Assembly: GCA_963708575.1 (NCBI GenBank)
Contig: CAVPTB010000007.1
Coordinates: 744,001 to 808,000 of the forward strand
DNA length: 64,000 nt
Direction of reading: 5' to 3'
Origin: DASVWZ01 sp963708575
GTDB lineage: Bacteria > Acidobacteriota > Terriglobia > Terriglobales > Acidobacteriaceae
The translations under genes were made by a program, and so were the position numbers. The notes under the pieces were generated by a model. It was not told the origin of the DNA and did no database searches. It worked only from the letters and a program-made list of their open reading frames with translations. Shown here one piece after another: positions 26,948-36,452 of this stretch. How positions within the stretch are numbered: the first letter of the stretch is position 1; every line of letters starts with the position of its first letter.

Positions 26948-28438
26948 GTGGCATACATTTTAGCTCTGGACCAGGGGACAACCAGCTCACGAGCCATCGT
27001 TTTCGATCACATGGGCTCGGTCAAGGCCGTTGCGCAACGGGAGTTCGAGCAAATCTTCCCGCAATCAGGTTGGGTCGAGCACAATCCAGAAGAAATATGG
27101 ACGTCGCAGATGGGAGTAGCGGTCGAAGCCTTGAGCAAAGTGGATCTGCGTCCGCGCGATATTGCCGCGATCGGCATAACCAACCAGCGCGAAACGACAA
27201 TTGTGTGGGACCGCGAGTCGGGGAAGCCGGTTTATAACGCGATCGTGTGGCAGGACCGCAGGACGGCGCAGTTTTGTGATGAGCTCAAAGCGCAAGGCCA
27301 TGAGGGCATCATTCAGGAGCGCACTGGCCTGCTCATTGACTCCTACTTCTCTGCCACGAAAATCTCATGGATTCTCGATCATGTGCCCGGAGCGCGGCAG
27401 CGAGCTGAAGACGGAAAGCTGGCATTTGGCACCGTCGATAGTTGGTTGATGTGGAAGCTGACCAGCGGGCAAGTTCATGCAACCGATATCACGAACGCAT
27501 CGAGGACGATGCTCTTCAATATTCACAGCTGCGGCTGGGACGAAGAACTGTTGCGGCTGTTCCGCGTTCCTTCTTCCATGCTGCCCAGAGTCGGCGCGTC
27601 GAGTGAGAGATTCTCGGAAGTGACGACTACGTTGGGACTGGGCGGCATCGCCATTGCCGGGGTCGCCGGAGACCAGCAATCATCACTTTTTGGCCAACGA
27701 TGCTTTAGCCCCGGGCTCACGAAGAACACTTACGGCACGGGATGCTTTCTGCTGCAGAACATAGGAACACAGCCGATCAAATCCTCCAATCGGCTGGTGA
27801 CGACGGTCGCCTGGAAAATAGGGGATGTGGTCGAATACGCGCTTGAGGGCAGCGTGTTTGTTGGCGGGGCCGTGGTGCAGTGGCTGCGCGATGGATTGGG
27901 ATTGATTCGGAATTCTTCCGATGTCGAAGCCCTGGCGGCTTCGGTTCCGGACAATGGAGGCGTGTACTTCGTTCCGGCATTTGTCGGTCTCGGCGCGCCG
28001 CACTGGGATCAGTACGCCCGCGGTTCAATCTCCGGGCTGACTCGCGCGACCCGGTCAGGCCACATCGCGCGAGCGGCATTGGAGAGCATTGTGTACCAGG
28101 TGGCGGACTTGCTTTACGCGGTGCAGCGTGACGCTGGGACTACCTTGCAAGAGTTGCGCGTCGACGGTGGCGCCGCTGCAAACGACATGCTTATGCAATT
28201 TCAAGCGGACATCCTGGGAATCCCCGTGGTGCGGCCTGACATGATGGAGAGCACCGCTCTGGGAGTTGCGTATTTAGCTGGCCTGAACGCGGGGGTGTGG
28301 CGAGATATGAGGGAGATTGCGGCTTTGCCGCTCAAGGAACGCAGATTCGAGCCGAAGATGGATCGCTCTGAGTCAGAAAGCCTTCGCGGACGGTGGAATG
28401 AGGCATTGTCACGTTCTCGAGGCTGGGCCAGGGACTAA
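26948..28438 (+). CDS. glpK: Glycerol kinase
   Basis: Phosphorylates incoming glycerol to glycerol 3-phosphate. The FGGY-kinase fold shows the N-terminal DQGTTSSRAIVFD phosphate loop, ITNQRETTIVWDR, the glycerol-binding NAIVWQDRRT, GDQQSSLFGQ and the C-terminal VDGGAAANDMLMQFQADIL. Length 496 aa is standard. GTG start at 26948 follows GGAGGA. glpD begins 3 bp after its stop. Confidence 0.96.
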   Translation: MAYILALDQGTTSSRAIVFDHMGSVKAVAQREFEQIFPQSGWVEHNPEEIWTSQMGVAVEALSKVDLRPRDIAAIGITNQRETTIVWDRESGKPVYNAIVWQDRRTAQFCDELKAQGHEGIIQERTGLLIDSYFSATKISWILDHVPGARQRAEDGKLAFGTVDSWLMWKLTSGQVHATDITNASRTMLFNIHSCGWDEELLRLFRVPSSMLPRVGASSERFSEVTTTLGLGGIAIAGVAGDQQSSLFGQRCFSPGLTKNTYGTGCFLLQNIGTQPIKSSNRLVTTVAWKIGDVVEYALEGSVFVGGAVVQWLRDGLGLIRNSSDVEALAASVPDNGGVYFVPAFVGLGAPHWDQYARGSISGLTRATRSGHIARAALESIVYQVADLLYAVQRDAGTTLQELRVDGGAAANDMLMQFQADILGIPVVRPDMMESTALGVAYLAGLNAGVWRDMREIAALPLKERRFEPKMDRSESESLRGRWNEALSRSRGWARD

Positions 28439-28441
28439 GAC

Positions 28442-30010
28442 ATGAATCGTCCGGAAATGGTGGACCGGCTCATCGGCCATAAAGGGCCGTGGCAAATGTT
28501 GGTGATCGGTGGCGGCGCTACAGGCGCGGGCATCGCAGTGGATGCGGCGTCGCGCGGATACGAGGTGTTGCTGCTGGAGCAGAGCGACTTCGGCAAGGGA
28601 ACGTCGAGCCGCAGCACCAAGCTGGTGCATGGCGGAGTTCGCTATCTCGAACAGGGCAACATTCCGCTCGTCATGGAGGCTCTTCGAGAACGGGGCATAT
28701 TGCGGCAGAACGCGCCTCATCTGGTCAGCGATCTAGCTTTTGTGGTGCCTCGCTACGATTGGTGGGAGGCCCCGTTTTATGGAATCGGGCTAAAAATTTA
28801 CGACCTCCTGGCGGGGAAGTACGGATTCGGCTCCTCTCAGTTGCTGTCTCGTGAGGAGACGCTTCGGCGACTGCCAACAATTAAGACGGAAGGGTTGCGC
28901 GGCGGAGTGATTTATTACGACGGACAGTTCGACGATACTCGCCTGCTGATCAACCTGATACAGACCGCCGCGGACTACGGCGCCACTCCGCTTAATTATT
29001 TTCAGGCGACGGGAATCACCAGAGGCCCCGACGGATTCGTGGAGGGAGCAACTGCACGCGATATCGAGACGGGGCGAGAATTTCGGATTTCCGCAAGTGT
29101 TGTAATCAATGCAACCGGACCGTTTTCTGACGCCATTCGCAAAATGGCAGATCCATCGATTGCTCCCATGATCGTCCCGAGCCAGGGAGTTCACCTGGTG
29201 TTTGACCGCTCGTTTCTTCCCACTGACAACGCCATCATGGTGCCGAACACTCCGGATGGGCGGGTGATATTCGCTATCCCATGGCACGGCCACACGGTGG
29301 TCGGAACCACTGACACTCCCATCAGCGACGTTTCGTTGGAGCCGAGAGCTTTGCCGGAGGAAGTCGACTTCATTCTGGAAATGGCCGGCCACTATCTCCA
29401 CAAGGTTCCAACCCGTAAAGATGTCTTGAGTGTGTTCGTCGGTATCCGTCCGCTAGTGGGCGATGGAGACGCGAACGGCACAGCCACGCTCTCCCGCGAC
29501 CACACCATTCGTATCGACAGTTCGGGTCTGCTAAGCATCGCTGGCGGGAAATGGACCACCTACCGCCGAATGGCCGAAGACTGCGTTAACCAGGCAGCCA
29601 TGCTGGCGCGATTGCCAGAGAAGCCGGCGGTCACGGAGAATCTTAAGGTTCACGGCTTTCACCTCAACGCGAAGCAGTTCAAAGAGCTTGAGGTGTACGG
29701 CACAGATGCGGTTGCCATTGAAGATCTCATGCGCAGCGAACCGGCGCTGGCGGAACGGCTGCATCCGGCGCTGAGCTATTGCGCTGCTGAGGTGGTTTGG
29801 GCCACCAGAAATGAAATGGCGCGCACGGTTGAGGATGTACTAGCCCGCCGGACACGGGCACTATTCCTTAATGCGCGAGCTGCGTCGGAGATGGCGGAGC
29901 GGACCGCCGAAATTATGGCTCGGGAATTGAAGTACGACGAGAGTTGGCGAGCGAACCAGGTCAAAATCTTTCAGGAACTTGCCCGGCAATACGCTGTTCC
30001 ACCCGCGTGA
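28442..30010 (+). CDS. glpD: Aerobic glycerol-3-phosphate dehydrogenase
   Basis: FAD enzyme at the inner membrane that oxidises glycerol 3-phosphate to dihydroxyacetone phosphate, passing electrons to quinone. VIGGGATGAGIAVDAASRGYEVLLLEQ is the dinucleotide-binding region (begins near residue 20), and GTSSRSTKLVHGGVRYLE is the GlpD/GlpA signature. The C-terminal cap is present and the length, 522 aa, is normal. Last gene of the glp operon; a hairpin terminator follows. Confidence 0.95.
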   Translation: MNRPEMVDRLIGHKGPWQMLVIGGGATGAGIAVDAASRGYEVLLLEQSDFGKGTSSRSTKLVHGGVRYLEQGNIPLVMEALRERGILRQNAPHLVSDLAFVVPRYDWWEAPFYGIGLKIYDLLAGKYGFGSSQLLSREETLRRLPTIKTEGLRGGVIYYDGQFDDTRLLINLIQTAADYGATPLNYFQATGITRGPDGFVEGATARDIETGREFRISASVVINATGPFSDAIRKMADPSIAPMIVPSQGVHLVFDRSFLPTDNAIMVPNTPDGRVIFAIPWHGHTVVGTTDTPISDVSLEPRALPEEVDFILEMAGHYLHKVPTRKDVLSVFVGIRPLVGDGDANGTATLSRDHTIRIDSSGLLSIAGGKWTTYRRMAEDCVNQAAMLARLPEKPAVTENLKVHGFHLNAKQFKELEVYGTDAVAIEDLMRSEPALAERLHPALSYCAAEVVWATRNEMARTVEDVLARRTRALFLNARAASEMAERTAEIMARELKYDESWRANQVKIFQELARQYAVPPA

Positions 30011-30089
30011 TGGGCAATTGCGGAAGCAATTCTTCTTCTGCGGGGTACTTTTCCTGTTCTGGAGTTGTCTTGGAGAATTCAAAGCGGCG

Positions 30090-30123
30090 TGGTCCCGGTC
30101 CGGAGAGGGGGCCGGGACCATTT
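30090..30123 (+). terminator. Terminator of glpFKD
   Basis: TGGTCCCGG (30090-30098) pairs with CCGGGACCA (30112-30120), followed by TTT. The T-run is short. Confidence 0.6.
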
Positions 30124-30139
30124 CGCATCTCATGCGCGA

Positions 30140-30319
30140 TTACGACGCGCGGCGCTGACCCTGATCAGGATTCTGTTGTTGATCCTTGTCCGTCTGGTTG
30201 TCCTGGGAGGGGTTTTTCTTGGAAGGATCGACTTGGTCTTTCTTCTGCTGACCCGGCTGTTGATTTTGGTCGTGCTGCTGCGATTGCTGATTCTGGTTCT
30301 TCACTTGATCGTCTGCCAT
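30140..30319 (-). CDS. Small Gln/Asp/Lys-rich hydrophilic protein (59 aa)
   Basis: A 60-codon frame (59 aa) starts MADDQVKNQNQQSQQHDQ and ends in GQRRAS. About a third of the residues are Gln, with many Asn, Asp and Lys, no hydrophobic core and no Cys. An AAGGAG ribosome site lies 8 bases before the ATG at 30319, which is the main reason to call it real. The composition suggests an intrinsically disordered protein, possibly a desiccation/stress protein or colloid-like protectant; I do not recognise a family. It is convergent with glpD and downstream of the histidine kinase gene on the same strand. The opposite frame is hydrophobic only because it mirrors Gln/Lys codons. Confidence 0.7.
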   Translation of the reverse strand: MADDQVKNQNQQSQQHDQNQQPGQQKKDQVDPSKKNPSQDNQTDKDQQQNPDQGQRRAS

Positions 30320-30496
30320 TTAGAAACTCCTTGAGGCAACGCACTCGCGCACGCTGCAGAATAAGTAACTCAGTTTGGTTGCAAAAGTCTGGTGTCCGGT
30401 TGCTTTGGGCATGGCTATGGTGCGGTGCGTTTACAGATATTGACAGGAAGCCGTGCTGGTAGGAGGAGCAGCAACTCTGGACAGAGTTGGATCGGG

Positions 30497-31831
30497 TCAC
30501 GAAGGGTAGATATCTTCGGAAGTCGGGCGAGCCGGTAATTGAGACTTCGTGTTCAGCGGGATCGTGGCAGAGATAGATGTGCCAAGAGAGGTAGACGCGA
30601 TTTCGAACTCACCTCCAAGGTCGCGGATGCGTTCCCGCATAGCTGCCAGTCCGACGCCACTCGATCCGTCGTCGTTATGACGATCGAGGACGGCCTGTGG
30701 CAATCCGACTCCAAAATCCTGTACGGTGAGTTCGACCTTCTGATCGAGAATGCGCAACCTGACCTCGGCCCGCGGGCTCTGGGAGTGACGGTGAATGTTG
30801 GTGAGGCTCTCTTGCAGTACGCGGAAGAGAGCGATCTCAATCGGCTCGGGCAGACGCATCCTGGTGTCTGGTATCTCAGCCTTGATCTGAATTCCGCTGC
30901 GCTTGGAGAAACCTTCCACGAACCAGCGGGCGGCGGACGAGAATCCTGCAACTTCGAGAAGCGGCGGATGCAGCAGGTGAGATATGGTGCGAGTTTCCGA
31001 GATGCACTGATCCAGCAGGGTGAGGCAGTCGCTGTAACGCCGGTCGCTTTCGTGTCCAGCGGCCAACATGCCGAAGCTCATCTTTAGGGCGGCAAGATAT
31101 TGACCGAGGCTATCGTGGAGTTCGCGAGAAAACTTGCGGCGTTCTTCGTCCTGGACCTGCATCAACCGAGTACTCAGAGTCCGCAGTCCATGTTCGGCGC
31201 GCTCGCGGGCCTCGAGTTCTCGTACCAGGAATGAATAGTGAACGCCTAACATCGCGAAGGCCAAAACGACGGTGACCGCGACAACGATGAAAGTGAGAAC
31301 GGAGAGCTTGGAAGACTCCCGTTCGCGCTGCTGAAGAAGACGTTCTTCTTCGGAGCGCAGCTGACGCGTGATCGATGTCGTCTGGTTGAGTAACGGGATG
31401 CTCTCGCGGGTAAGGCGGTCCTGGGCCTGCGTGTTCGAGGGATCACTTTTCTTCAATTCGACTGCCTGCCGGGCAATGGCAATTCTTTGCTCGGTCACGG
31501 TTCGCAAGGCATCGCACAGGGCTTGCTGGCCTGGATTATCAGCGCTGGCCTGCTTGAGGTCTTTCAGTTCCTGATCAGTCTCGGCGATGGCAGTCTCGAA
31601 GTCTTTGAGAGCGAGATCGTTGCCGGTCGCGACGTAGTCCATGCGGGAGCGACCGAAGTGAGCGGCGGCTGACTCCACCTCTCCAATATCGGCCTGAACC
31701 TCACGGGTATGTGAAACCCAGCGCTCGCTCTTTAACAATTGAAGCATGGAAACATATACGGCGAGGCCGCTTAGAAAAAGCAGGATCAGAGCAGAAGTGA
31801 AAGCTACCTGTGCCTTCTTACGTGGAGACAT
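30497..31831 (-). CDS. CHASE3 sensor histidine kinase (NarL-partner type)
   Basis: TM1 (about residues 8-29) and TM2 (177-199) bracket a helical CHASE3-like extracellular region (GRSRMDYVATGNDLALKDF, EQRIAIARQAVELK). A coiled linker leads to a HisKA_3 domain, with the phospho-acceptor in RKFSRELHDSLGQYLAALK (His near 239), and a HATPase domain with GVGLAAMRERI near the C-terminus. Such kinases phosphorylate NarL/FixJ regulators, but none is adjacent, so this is an orphan. I start at the ATG at 31831; an in-frame TTG at 31861 is possible. Length is 444 aa. The signal sensed is not visible. Confidence 0.85.
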   Translation of the reverse strand: MSPRKKAQVAFTSALILLFLSGLAVYVSMLQLLKSERWVSHTREVQADIGEVESAAAHFGRSRMDYVATGNDLALKDFETAIAETDQELKDLKQASADNPGQQALCDALRTVTEQRIAIARQAVELKKSDPSNTQAQDRLTRESIPLLNQTTSITRQLRSEEERLLQQRERESSKLSVLTFIVVAVTVVLAFAMLGVHYSFLVRELEARERAEHGLRTLSTRLMQVQDEERRKFSRELHDSLGQYLAALKMSFGMLAAGHESDRRYSDCLTLLDQCISETRTISHLLHPPLLEVAGFSSAARWFVEGFSKRSGIQIKAEIPDTRMRLPEPIEIALFRVLQESLTNIHRHSQSPRAEVRLRILDQKVELTVQDFGVGLPQAVLDRHNDDGSSGVGLAAMRERIRDLGGEFEIASTSLGTSISATIPLNTKSQLPARPTSEDIYPS

Positions 31832-32056
31832 GAAAAAGGTTGACGCGAAAGCTCCTTTCAATCCAATGCTATTCCCTTAATGATACTGCACCTGAGAAAA
31901 AAGGCGGAGCGGATGGGCGGAAGGAGGTGAAAAACAATTTCTTATGTGGAAATCATTTTAAAGGCTGTGGGCGATGGCAGGCGCTGCGGGCTCGCTGCGT
32001 AAATGTATGACGCTCGGAGGCTCTGGACTCCGGATCTATTCAATTTCGAGCAAATG

Positions 32057-32944
32057 CTAGAGCTGCAGGCATTGCTCGGGATCCTGGGCTGCAGGCGTTC
32101 GAGGTCGTGCTGAAGCTAGTTTGGAAACGGCGGCGGAAAGGTTTACGGATGAGTCGGGGCGCCGTAGGGCGACTCCGACCACTTCCCCGATGATCTCCGC
32201 CTCTTGTGGGGTACGAAGAAATCTTATGGGCACGGAAGAAAGTGGGTGGGACTGGAGAACAAGATAGCCGTCCTGGAACGAACACCAGCAGCAGGTCATG
32301 CCGCTACGGGTCTCAACCAGGTAGAGTGGACGCTCGTATTCAGAAGCCCATCCCCCTTCCTTTATGCGGTTTCGGGATTCATCCACTTGGACGAAGCTTC
32401 CCGGGGGAAGCATCGGGTGCATCGTGTAATCGTTGCGACCAATGTAAGCGTAGGTGTACTGACCTTTTCCCGATTGGGCCAAGTAGGCAAGAGGGACAAA
32501 CTTCAACCCGTCGGCAACCGCCCCGACGGGAACAGTCGTTTTCTCCAGGAAATCGAAGGGCACCATACCGGGCTTGGGCCGTTCGTCAAGATTATCGGGA
32601 AGCGTGACGCGATAGGTGAGGGGCGGAGAGAAGTCAGAACTCCCGGTGAGAGCATTGTGAACTTCAATTCCGTACCACGATAAGAGTTCTACAACGTCTT
32701 TGTGGTAGACGATCGCAAGCGAATAGATACGGAAAATGGATGGCACGATCTCATCGTGTTCGATGTCATAAAGACGGCTGATCGAAATGATGAAATCCTG
32801 ATGCGATTTAGTGGCAGCTATCTGTCGCGTGGCTCGTTCCACATCACGCATGGAAAAACCCAGTAAGTTCCGCAGTCTCTGTAGTCGTCCACCAGGAAAA
32901 TCCGAATTCGATCGCGTCGGCGCACCCAAGCAGGGTTTTTTCAC
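32057..32944 (-). CDS. XRE-type regulator with a degenerate S24/LexA-like domain
   Basis: The N-terminus (about residues 18-85) reads as an XRE helix-turn-helix (LQRLRNLLGFSMRDVERATR ... SRLYDIEHDEIVPSIF). Residues about 130-265 resemble the S24/LexA peptidase fold, including the turn YTMHPMLPPGSFVQVD. In self-cleaving members that turn is DSMxP with a catalytic Ser; here Thr stands there, and no Lys sits at the expected place before LVLQSHP. It therefore probably binds DNA but does not cleave itself. GTG start at 32944 has GGAGA upstream. The family is not one I can name. Confidence 0.68.
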   Translation of the reverse strand: MKKPCLGAPTRSNSDFPGGRLQRLRNLLGFSMRDVERATRQIAATKSHQDFIISISRLYDIEHDEIVPSIFRIYSLAIVYHKDVVELLSWYGIEVHNALTGSSDFSPPLTYRVTLPDNLDERPKPGMVPFDFLEKTTVPVGAVADGLKFVPLAYLAQSGKGQYTYAYIGRNDYTMHPMLPPGSFVQVDESRNRIKEGGWASEYERPLYLVETRSGMTCCWCSFQDGYLVLQSHPLSSVPIRFLRTPQEAEIIGEVVGVALRRPDSSVNLSAAVSKLASARPRTPAAQDPEQCLQL

Positions 32945-33457
32945 GGCTGGTCTCCTAAATTTCTGATGCTTTTTCTTCCAACGCGATGTTGAGATTTTGA
33001 ACGCATGTTACTCCACATTCGAGCAGTTTCAAACGCCGTGTTCGAAAACTGACAATGAAATATTTCTCCGACCAAGAAGAGCCGATGAAACAGTGTCTTA
33101 AAAATGGAAAACAGGCGACAAGTCCGAAAAATAGACAAGTACCCGGCATGAAAATGACTCGGGCACCGCATGAATTCTGTTGGGCCATCGGACCGCCCGC
33201 ACGAGCAGCTTTGATGTACTGGAGGGTCAGAGGGAGACCTTGATCGGCCACCTGGAGATGAATCGCAAGCGATTTCCCCTATTCGCGTCGAAATATGCGA
33301 GTCCAGATAATGGAGGAATTGTCCGGAGGCAGGACAGAAAGCTGTTCCGGGAGCGCAGGCTGAAAAGTAAGTAGCTGAAAAATAAGGGGATCAACCGGGT
33401 TGACGCAGGTTTGAGGTGGAAGTTGACGTGCCGCATCTTCCCTGAGGCTAGGCACGA
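32945..33457. other. 513-bp AT-richer intergenic region
   Basis: Separates the XRE/S24-like gene from the divergent hybrid kinase gene. It is visibly less GC-rich than its surroundings and holds only short frames without ribosome sites. The one candidate site is the palindrome at 33024-33051. Confidence 0.6.
33024..33051. promoter_or_regulatory. Imperfect palindrome, possible operator of the XRE/S24-like gene
   Basis: CAGTTTCAAAC and GTTCGAAAACTG form an imperfect inverted repeat ending in CAGTTT/AAACTG. It lies about 80 bp upstream of the regulator's start, where an autoregulatory operator would be expected. Confidence 0.3.
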
Positions 33458-35293
33458 ATGAAATCAAGCCGATCCGATAATCGGGCAAGCAATGAGGATG
33501 GCAGCTATTCGTTTCTTTCGGGGATGCGAAAGATCGAAAGGCGGGAATGGTGGTTGTGGAGCGTCGCCGTTCTAATCACGTTGATCCTGACGTCCGGGTT
33601 GGTTTCGTTTGTACTGCCGATGTTGCACCAGCAGGAATGGGATTGGTACCAGATGATTCATTCCATTCGTGGTCTCGTGGGGCTGGTTCTCTTGTTTGAT
33701 GTTTACGTGATTTACCAGCAACTGCAGATCTACCGAATCCGGCGTCAGTTGGTACAACGCGAGGTGTTATTTCGTTTGATCACGGAAAACGCCGCGGACA
33801 TGATCGCGGTCGTCGATTCCGATGGGAAGCGGCTGTACAACAGTCCGTCCTATGAACGGGTATTGGGGTACACGCGGGACGAGATGGAAATGACTCACGC
33901 GTTGGAGCAGGTGCATCCGGAAGACCTGCCGCTGGTAAAAGCCGCGGCGCAGGAATCGCGAGAGAAAGGCGTGGGGCGCCGGATCGAATACCGGATGCGT
34001 CACAAAGACGGAAGCTGGCGTCTGTTGGAATCCACCTCGAGCACGATTGTGGACACGGGAACGGGATTGAGCAGGCTGGTGATTGTGAATCGGGACATCA
34101 CTGACCGCCGCCGGCTGGAGGACCAGTTCCGGCAGTCGCAGAAGATGGAAGCGGTGGGCCGGCTTTCCGGAGGAATCGCCCACGACTTCAACAATATTCT
34201 GGGAGTGATCATTGGATACGGGGAGATTCTGGAAGAGCGGATGAAGAAGGACGATCCGCTAAGCAGTTGCGTGACCGAAATTCTCAATGCCAGCCGCCGC
34301 GCGGCGCAACTCACCCGGCAGTTGCTGGCGTTCAGCCGGCAACAGGTGCTGGAACCGAAAGTGGTGGATCTGAACAGCATCATTCTGGATACGGAAAAGA
34401 TGCTGCATCGGGTGATCGGAGAAGATATTGAGCTTAGCGCGGAATTGGATCCGCTGCTGGGCAGAATCAAAGCGGACCAGGGACAGATCGAGCAAGTTTT
34501 GTTGAACCTGGTGGTGAACGCGCGGGATGCGATGCCGGCTGGCGGGAAGTTAACCATCGCCACAAAGAACGCGGTTATGGATGAGGCGGCGGTGCAACGC
34601 TATTCCTATCCGGTGAAGACCGGCCGCTACGTGCTTCTGACGGTGAGCGATACCGGAACGGGGATGGCGCTCGAAACGCAAGCGCATATCTTCGAGCCAT
34701 TCTTTACGACGAAAGAAAAAGGCAAGGGAACGGGCCTGGGTTTGGCCACGGTTTATGGAGTGGTGAAGCAGAGTGATGGCTACATCGAGGTGCACAGCGA
34801 AGTCGACGCCGGAACGACTTTCAAGATTTACCTGCCGTTGGTGGAGGCTCCAGTTGAGGTGGAAAAGAAGAACGCCGTTCAACCAGCCGTGCTGAATGGC
34901 ACAGAGACTATTCTGCTGGTCGAAGACGAAGACACGCTAAGGGTGCTGACACGAAACATACTGCAATCGCTCGGTTACAAAGTACTGGAGGCGACGGATG
35001 GCGATGAGGCCTGCGCAGTCAGCCGGCGCTACACGCGCGACATTCATTTGACAGTCAGTGACGTGGTGATGCCGGGGATGAATGGTCCGGCGCTGGTAGA
35101 ACGTCTTCTGGCGGAGAGACCGGCGCTCAAAGTTTTGTACATATCCGGATACACCGGGCAAGCCGTAGGACAGGGAGTGCTGCCAGCAGGGAGCAATTTT
35201 CTGGGTAAGCCGTACACGCGTGAAACTTTGGCGCGCAAAGTCCGAGAAGCGCTCGAAACCGAGCCCAAGGCATCGGCAAATTCAGCAGGTTAG
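33458..35293 (+). CDS. Hybrid PAS histidine kinase with receiver domain
   Basis: Two N-terminal membrane helices (about 33-54 and 70-88) are followed by a PAS domain (108-220, ENAADMIAVVDSDGKRLYNS), HisKA with His242 in GGIAHDFNN, HATPase (N box NLVVNARDAMPAGG, G boxes SDTGTGM and GKGTGLGL), and a C-terminal receiver with phospho-acceptor Asp535 in LTVSDVVMPGMNG. This NtrB-like hybrid layout (611 aa) is common in Acidobacteria and Deltaproteobacteria. The next gene, 19 bp downstream, encodes a receiver-PilZ protein, a likely partner. No ligand can be read from the sequence. Confidence 0.92.
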   Translation: MKSSRSDNRASNEDGSYSFLSGMRKIERREWWLWSVAVLITLILTSGLVSFVLPMLHQQEWDWYQMIHSIRGLVGLVLLFDVYVIYQQLQIYRIRRQLVQREVLFRLITENAADMIAVVDSDGKRLYNSPSYERVLGYTRDEMEMTHALEQVHPEDLPLVKAAAQESREKGVGRRIEYRMRHKDGSWRLLESTSSTIVDTGTGLSRLVIVNRDITDRRRLEDQFRQSQKMEAVGRLSGGIAHDFNNILGVIIGYGEILEERMKKDDPLSSCVTEILNASRRAAQLTRQLLAFSRQQVLEPKVVDLNSIILDTEKMLHRVIGEDIELSAELDPLLGRIKADQGQIEQVLLNLVVNARDAMPAGGKLTIATKNAVMDEAAVQRYSYPVKTGRYVLLTVSDTGTGMALETQAHIFEPFFTTKEKGKGTGLGLATVYGVVKQSDGYIEVHSEVDAGTTFKIYLPLVEAPVEVEKKNAVQPAVLNGTETILLVEDEDTLRVLTRNILQSLGYKVLEATDGDEACAVSRRYTRDIHLTVSDVVMPGMNGPALVERLLAERPALKVLYISGYTGQAVGQGVLPAGSNFLGKPYTRETLARKVREALETEPKASANSAG

Positions 35294-35312
35294 GTAGCGG
35301 CGAGGAGAGGCG

Positions 35313-35981
35313 ATGAAGAAGCTTTTGATTGTGGATGACGACGGAGCGATGCGGGGGATGATGCGCATGCGGCTTTCCGATTCATACGAGATTTTCGACA
35401 CGGGCGATCCTGAGCAGGCGCTGGCAATGGCGCTGGAGTACAAACCAGACGCGGTATTGATGGACCTGATGATGCCAAAGTTCTCCGGCTTCGAGTTGTG
35501 CCAGAGCTTTCATGCGCTGAGCTACACGTCATCGCTACCCATTTTTGTGATCACGGGTGAAGCAGGGATGAAGTTCCGGGAGCAGTGCGGAACGTTGGGA
35601 GCTTCGGGATACTTCGAGAAGCCTATCGATTTCTCCAAACTGAAGGAGCGGCTGGCTCTGGAGCTTAAGGATAGCCGTCCGGAGCGGCGGACCGAGGTGC
35701 GGGTGCGGATGCGAGTGCCGCTCAAACTGCGAGGAGCCGATGCTACCGGCAATAAATTCGAAGAACTGGCGGAGACGGAGAATGTCAGCGCCAGCGGCTT
35801 CCTGTGCAACTGTGTGCGGCAGTTCACCAAGGACGCCATCGTTGAGGTTTTTGTGACCGGCGAAAAAGAGCGTTACGTCGGGCCAGCCAAAGTGGTGCGG
35901 AAGGAATCGTCGGGAGCGCCCTGGCAGAGATACGGGATGCAGTTTGACGGAGATCCGAAGGACTGGGTTTTGTCGAAGTAG
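35313..35981 (+). CDS. Response regulator with C-terminal PilZ domain
   Basis: Residues 1-118 form a receiver (IVDDDGAMRG, phospho-acceptor Asp51 in VLMDLMMPKFSG, ITGEAG, EKPIDF). Residues about 122-220 form a PilZ-like domain starting ERRTEVRVRMRVPLKL with the RxxxR pattern and NVSASGFLC, matching the [D/N]xSxxG motif that binds cyclic di-GMP. Phosphorylation and cyclic di-GMP may therefore be read together. It lies 19 bp after the hybrid kinase gene, so a two-component pair is likely. Length 222 aa. Confidence 0.85.
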   Translation: MKKLLIVDDDGAMRGMMRMRLSDSYEIFDTGDPEQALAMALEYKPDAVLMDLMMPKFSGFELCQSFHALSYTSSLPIFVITGEAGMKFREQCGTLGASGYFEKPIDFSKLKERLALELKDSRPERRTEVRVRMRVPLKLRGADATGNKFEELAETENVSASGFLCNCVRQFTKDAIVEVFVTGEKERYVGPAKVVRKESSGAPWQRYGMQFDGDPKDWVLSK

Positions 35982-36452
35982 GGGAATCGCTGCATCACCC
36001 AAAAGCCGGCGGGCTCATCTGCATCATTGATTCACATTTGGTTCATTGGTTTGGGCGGCGGATGGAGGCGTCCGTCGCTGCGTGGGTGTTGGTTGAGGGC
36101 CTCGCCCTCGCGGGCGAACATTAGAACGAGCGGCCCGGGCGTCCGCTTTATGCCGGTCCTGCAGTTTCAAGAGGTTCCCGAAGCAAGCATGGGGAACCTT
36201 TGTCGTCATCCCATTGGTTTAGCAAATTCCCACTTTCTACGGTGGCTAACACTGTTGGCAGTAATATTATTCGCTAAATTTGGTAAAAACTGGATCTTCT
36301 TCCCACTTTCCTGTGTGAAGCATCCTTAGGTGAGCGGTCCGAGGCGATTCCGGTGAGCTAGGGGGTGACGTTGTAAGTAGCTGTAAAAGCTTTCGGTTGC
36401 TGGATTTGGGGTGATACAATTCCTGCTCTTGGCCCATGGATTGGGGAGTGCC
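35982..36452. other. 471-bp intergenic region upstream of the CadC-TPR gene
   Basis: No supported coding frame: the longest frame (36027-36329) has no ribosome site and shifts abruptly from GC-rich to AT-rich. The only signal is a promoter-like element at 36415. Confidence 0.55.
36415..36420 (+). promoter_or_regulatory. Candidate -10 of the CadC-TPR gene
   Basis: TACAAT preceded by TGA (TGATACAAT) lies 32 bases before the ATG at 36453. The -35 (TTCGGT at 17 bases) is weak. Confidence 0.3.

Noticed and set aside
30065..30334. Hydrophobic plus-strand frame opposite the Gln-rich gene
   Set aside because: Leu/Val-rich only because it is the complement of Gln/Lys codons; the minus strand has the ribosome site.
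36027..36329. 100-codon frame in the gap before the CadC-TPR gene
   Set aside because: No ribosome site, mixed composition, no recognisable segment.
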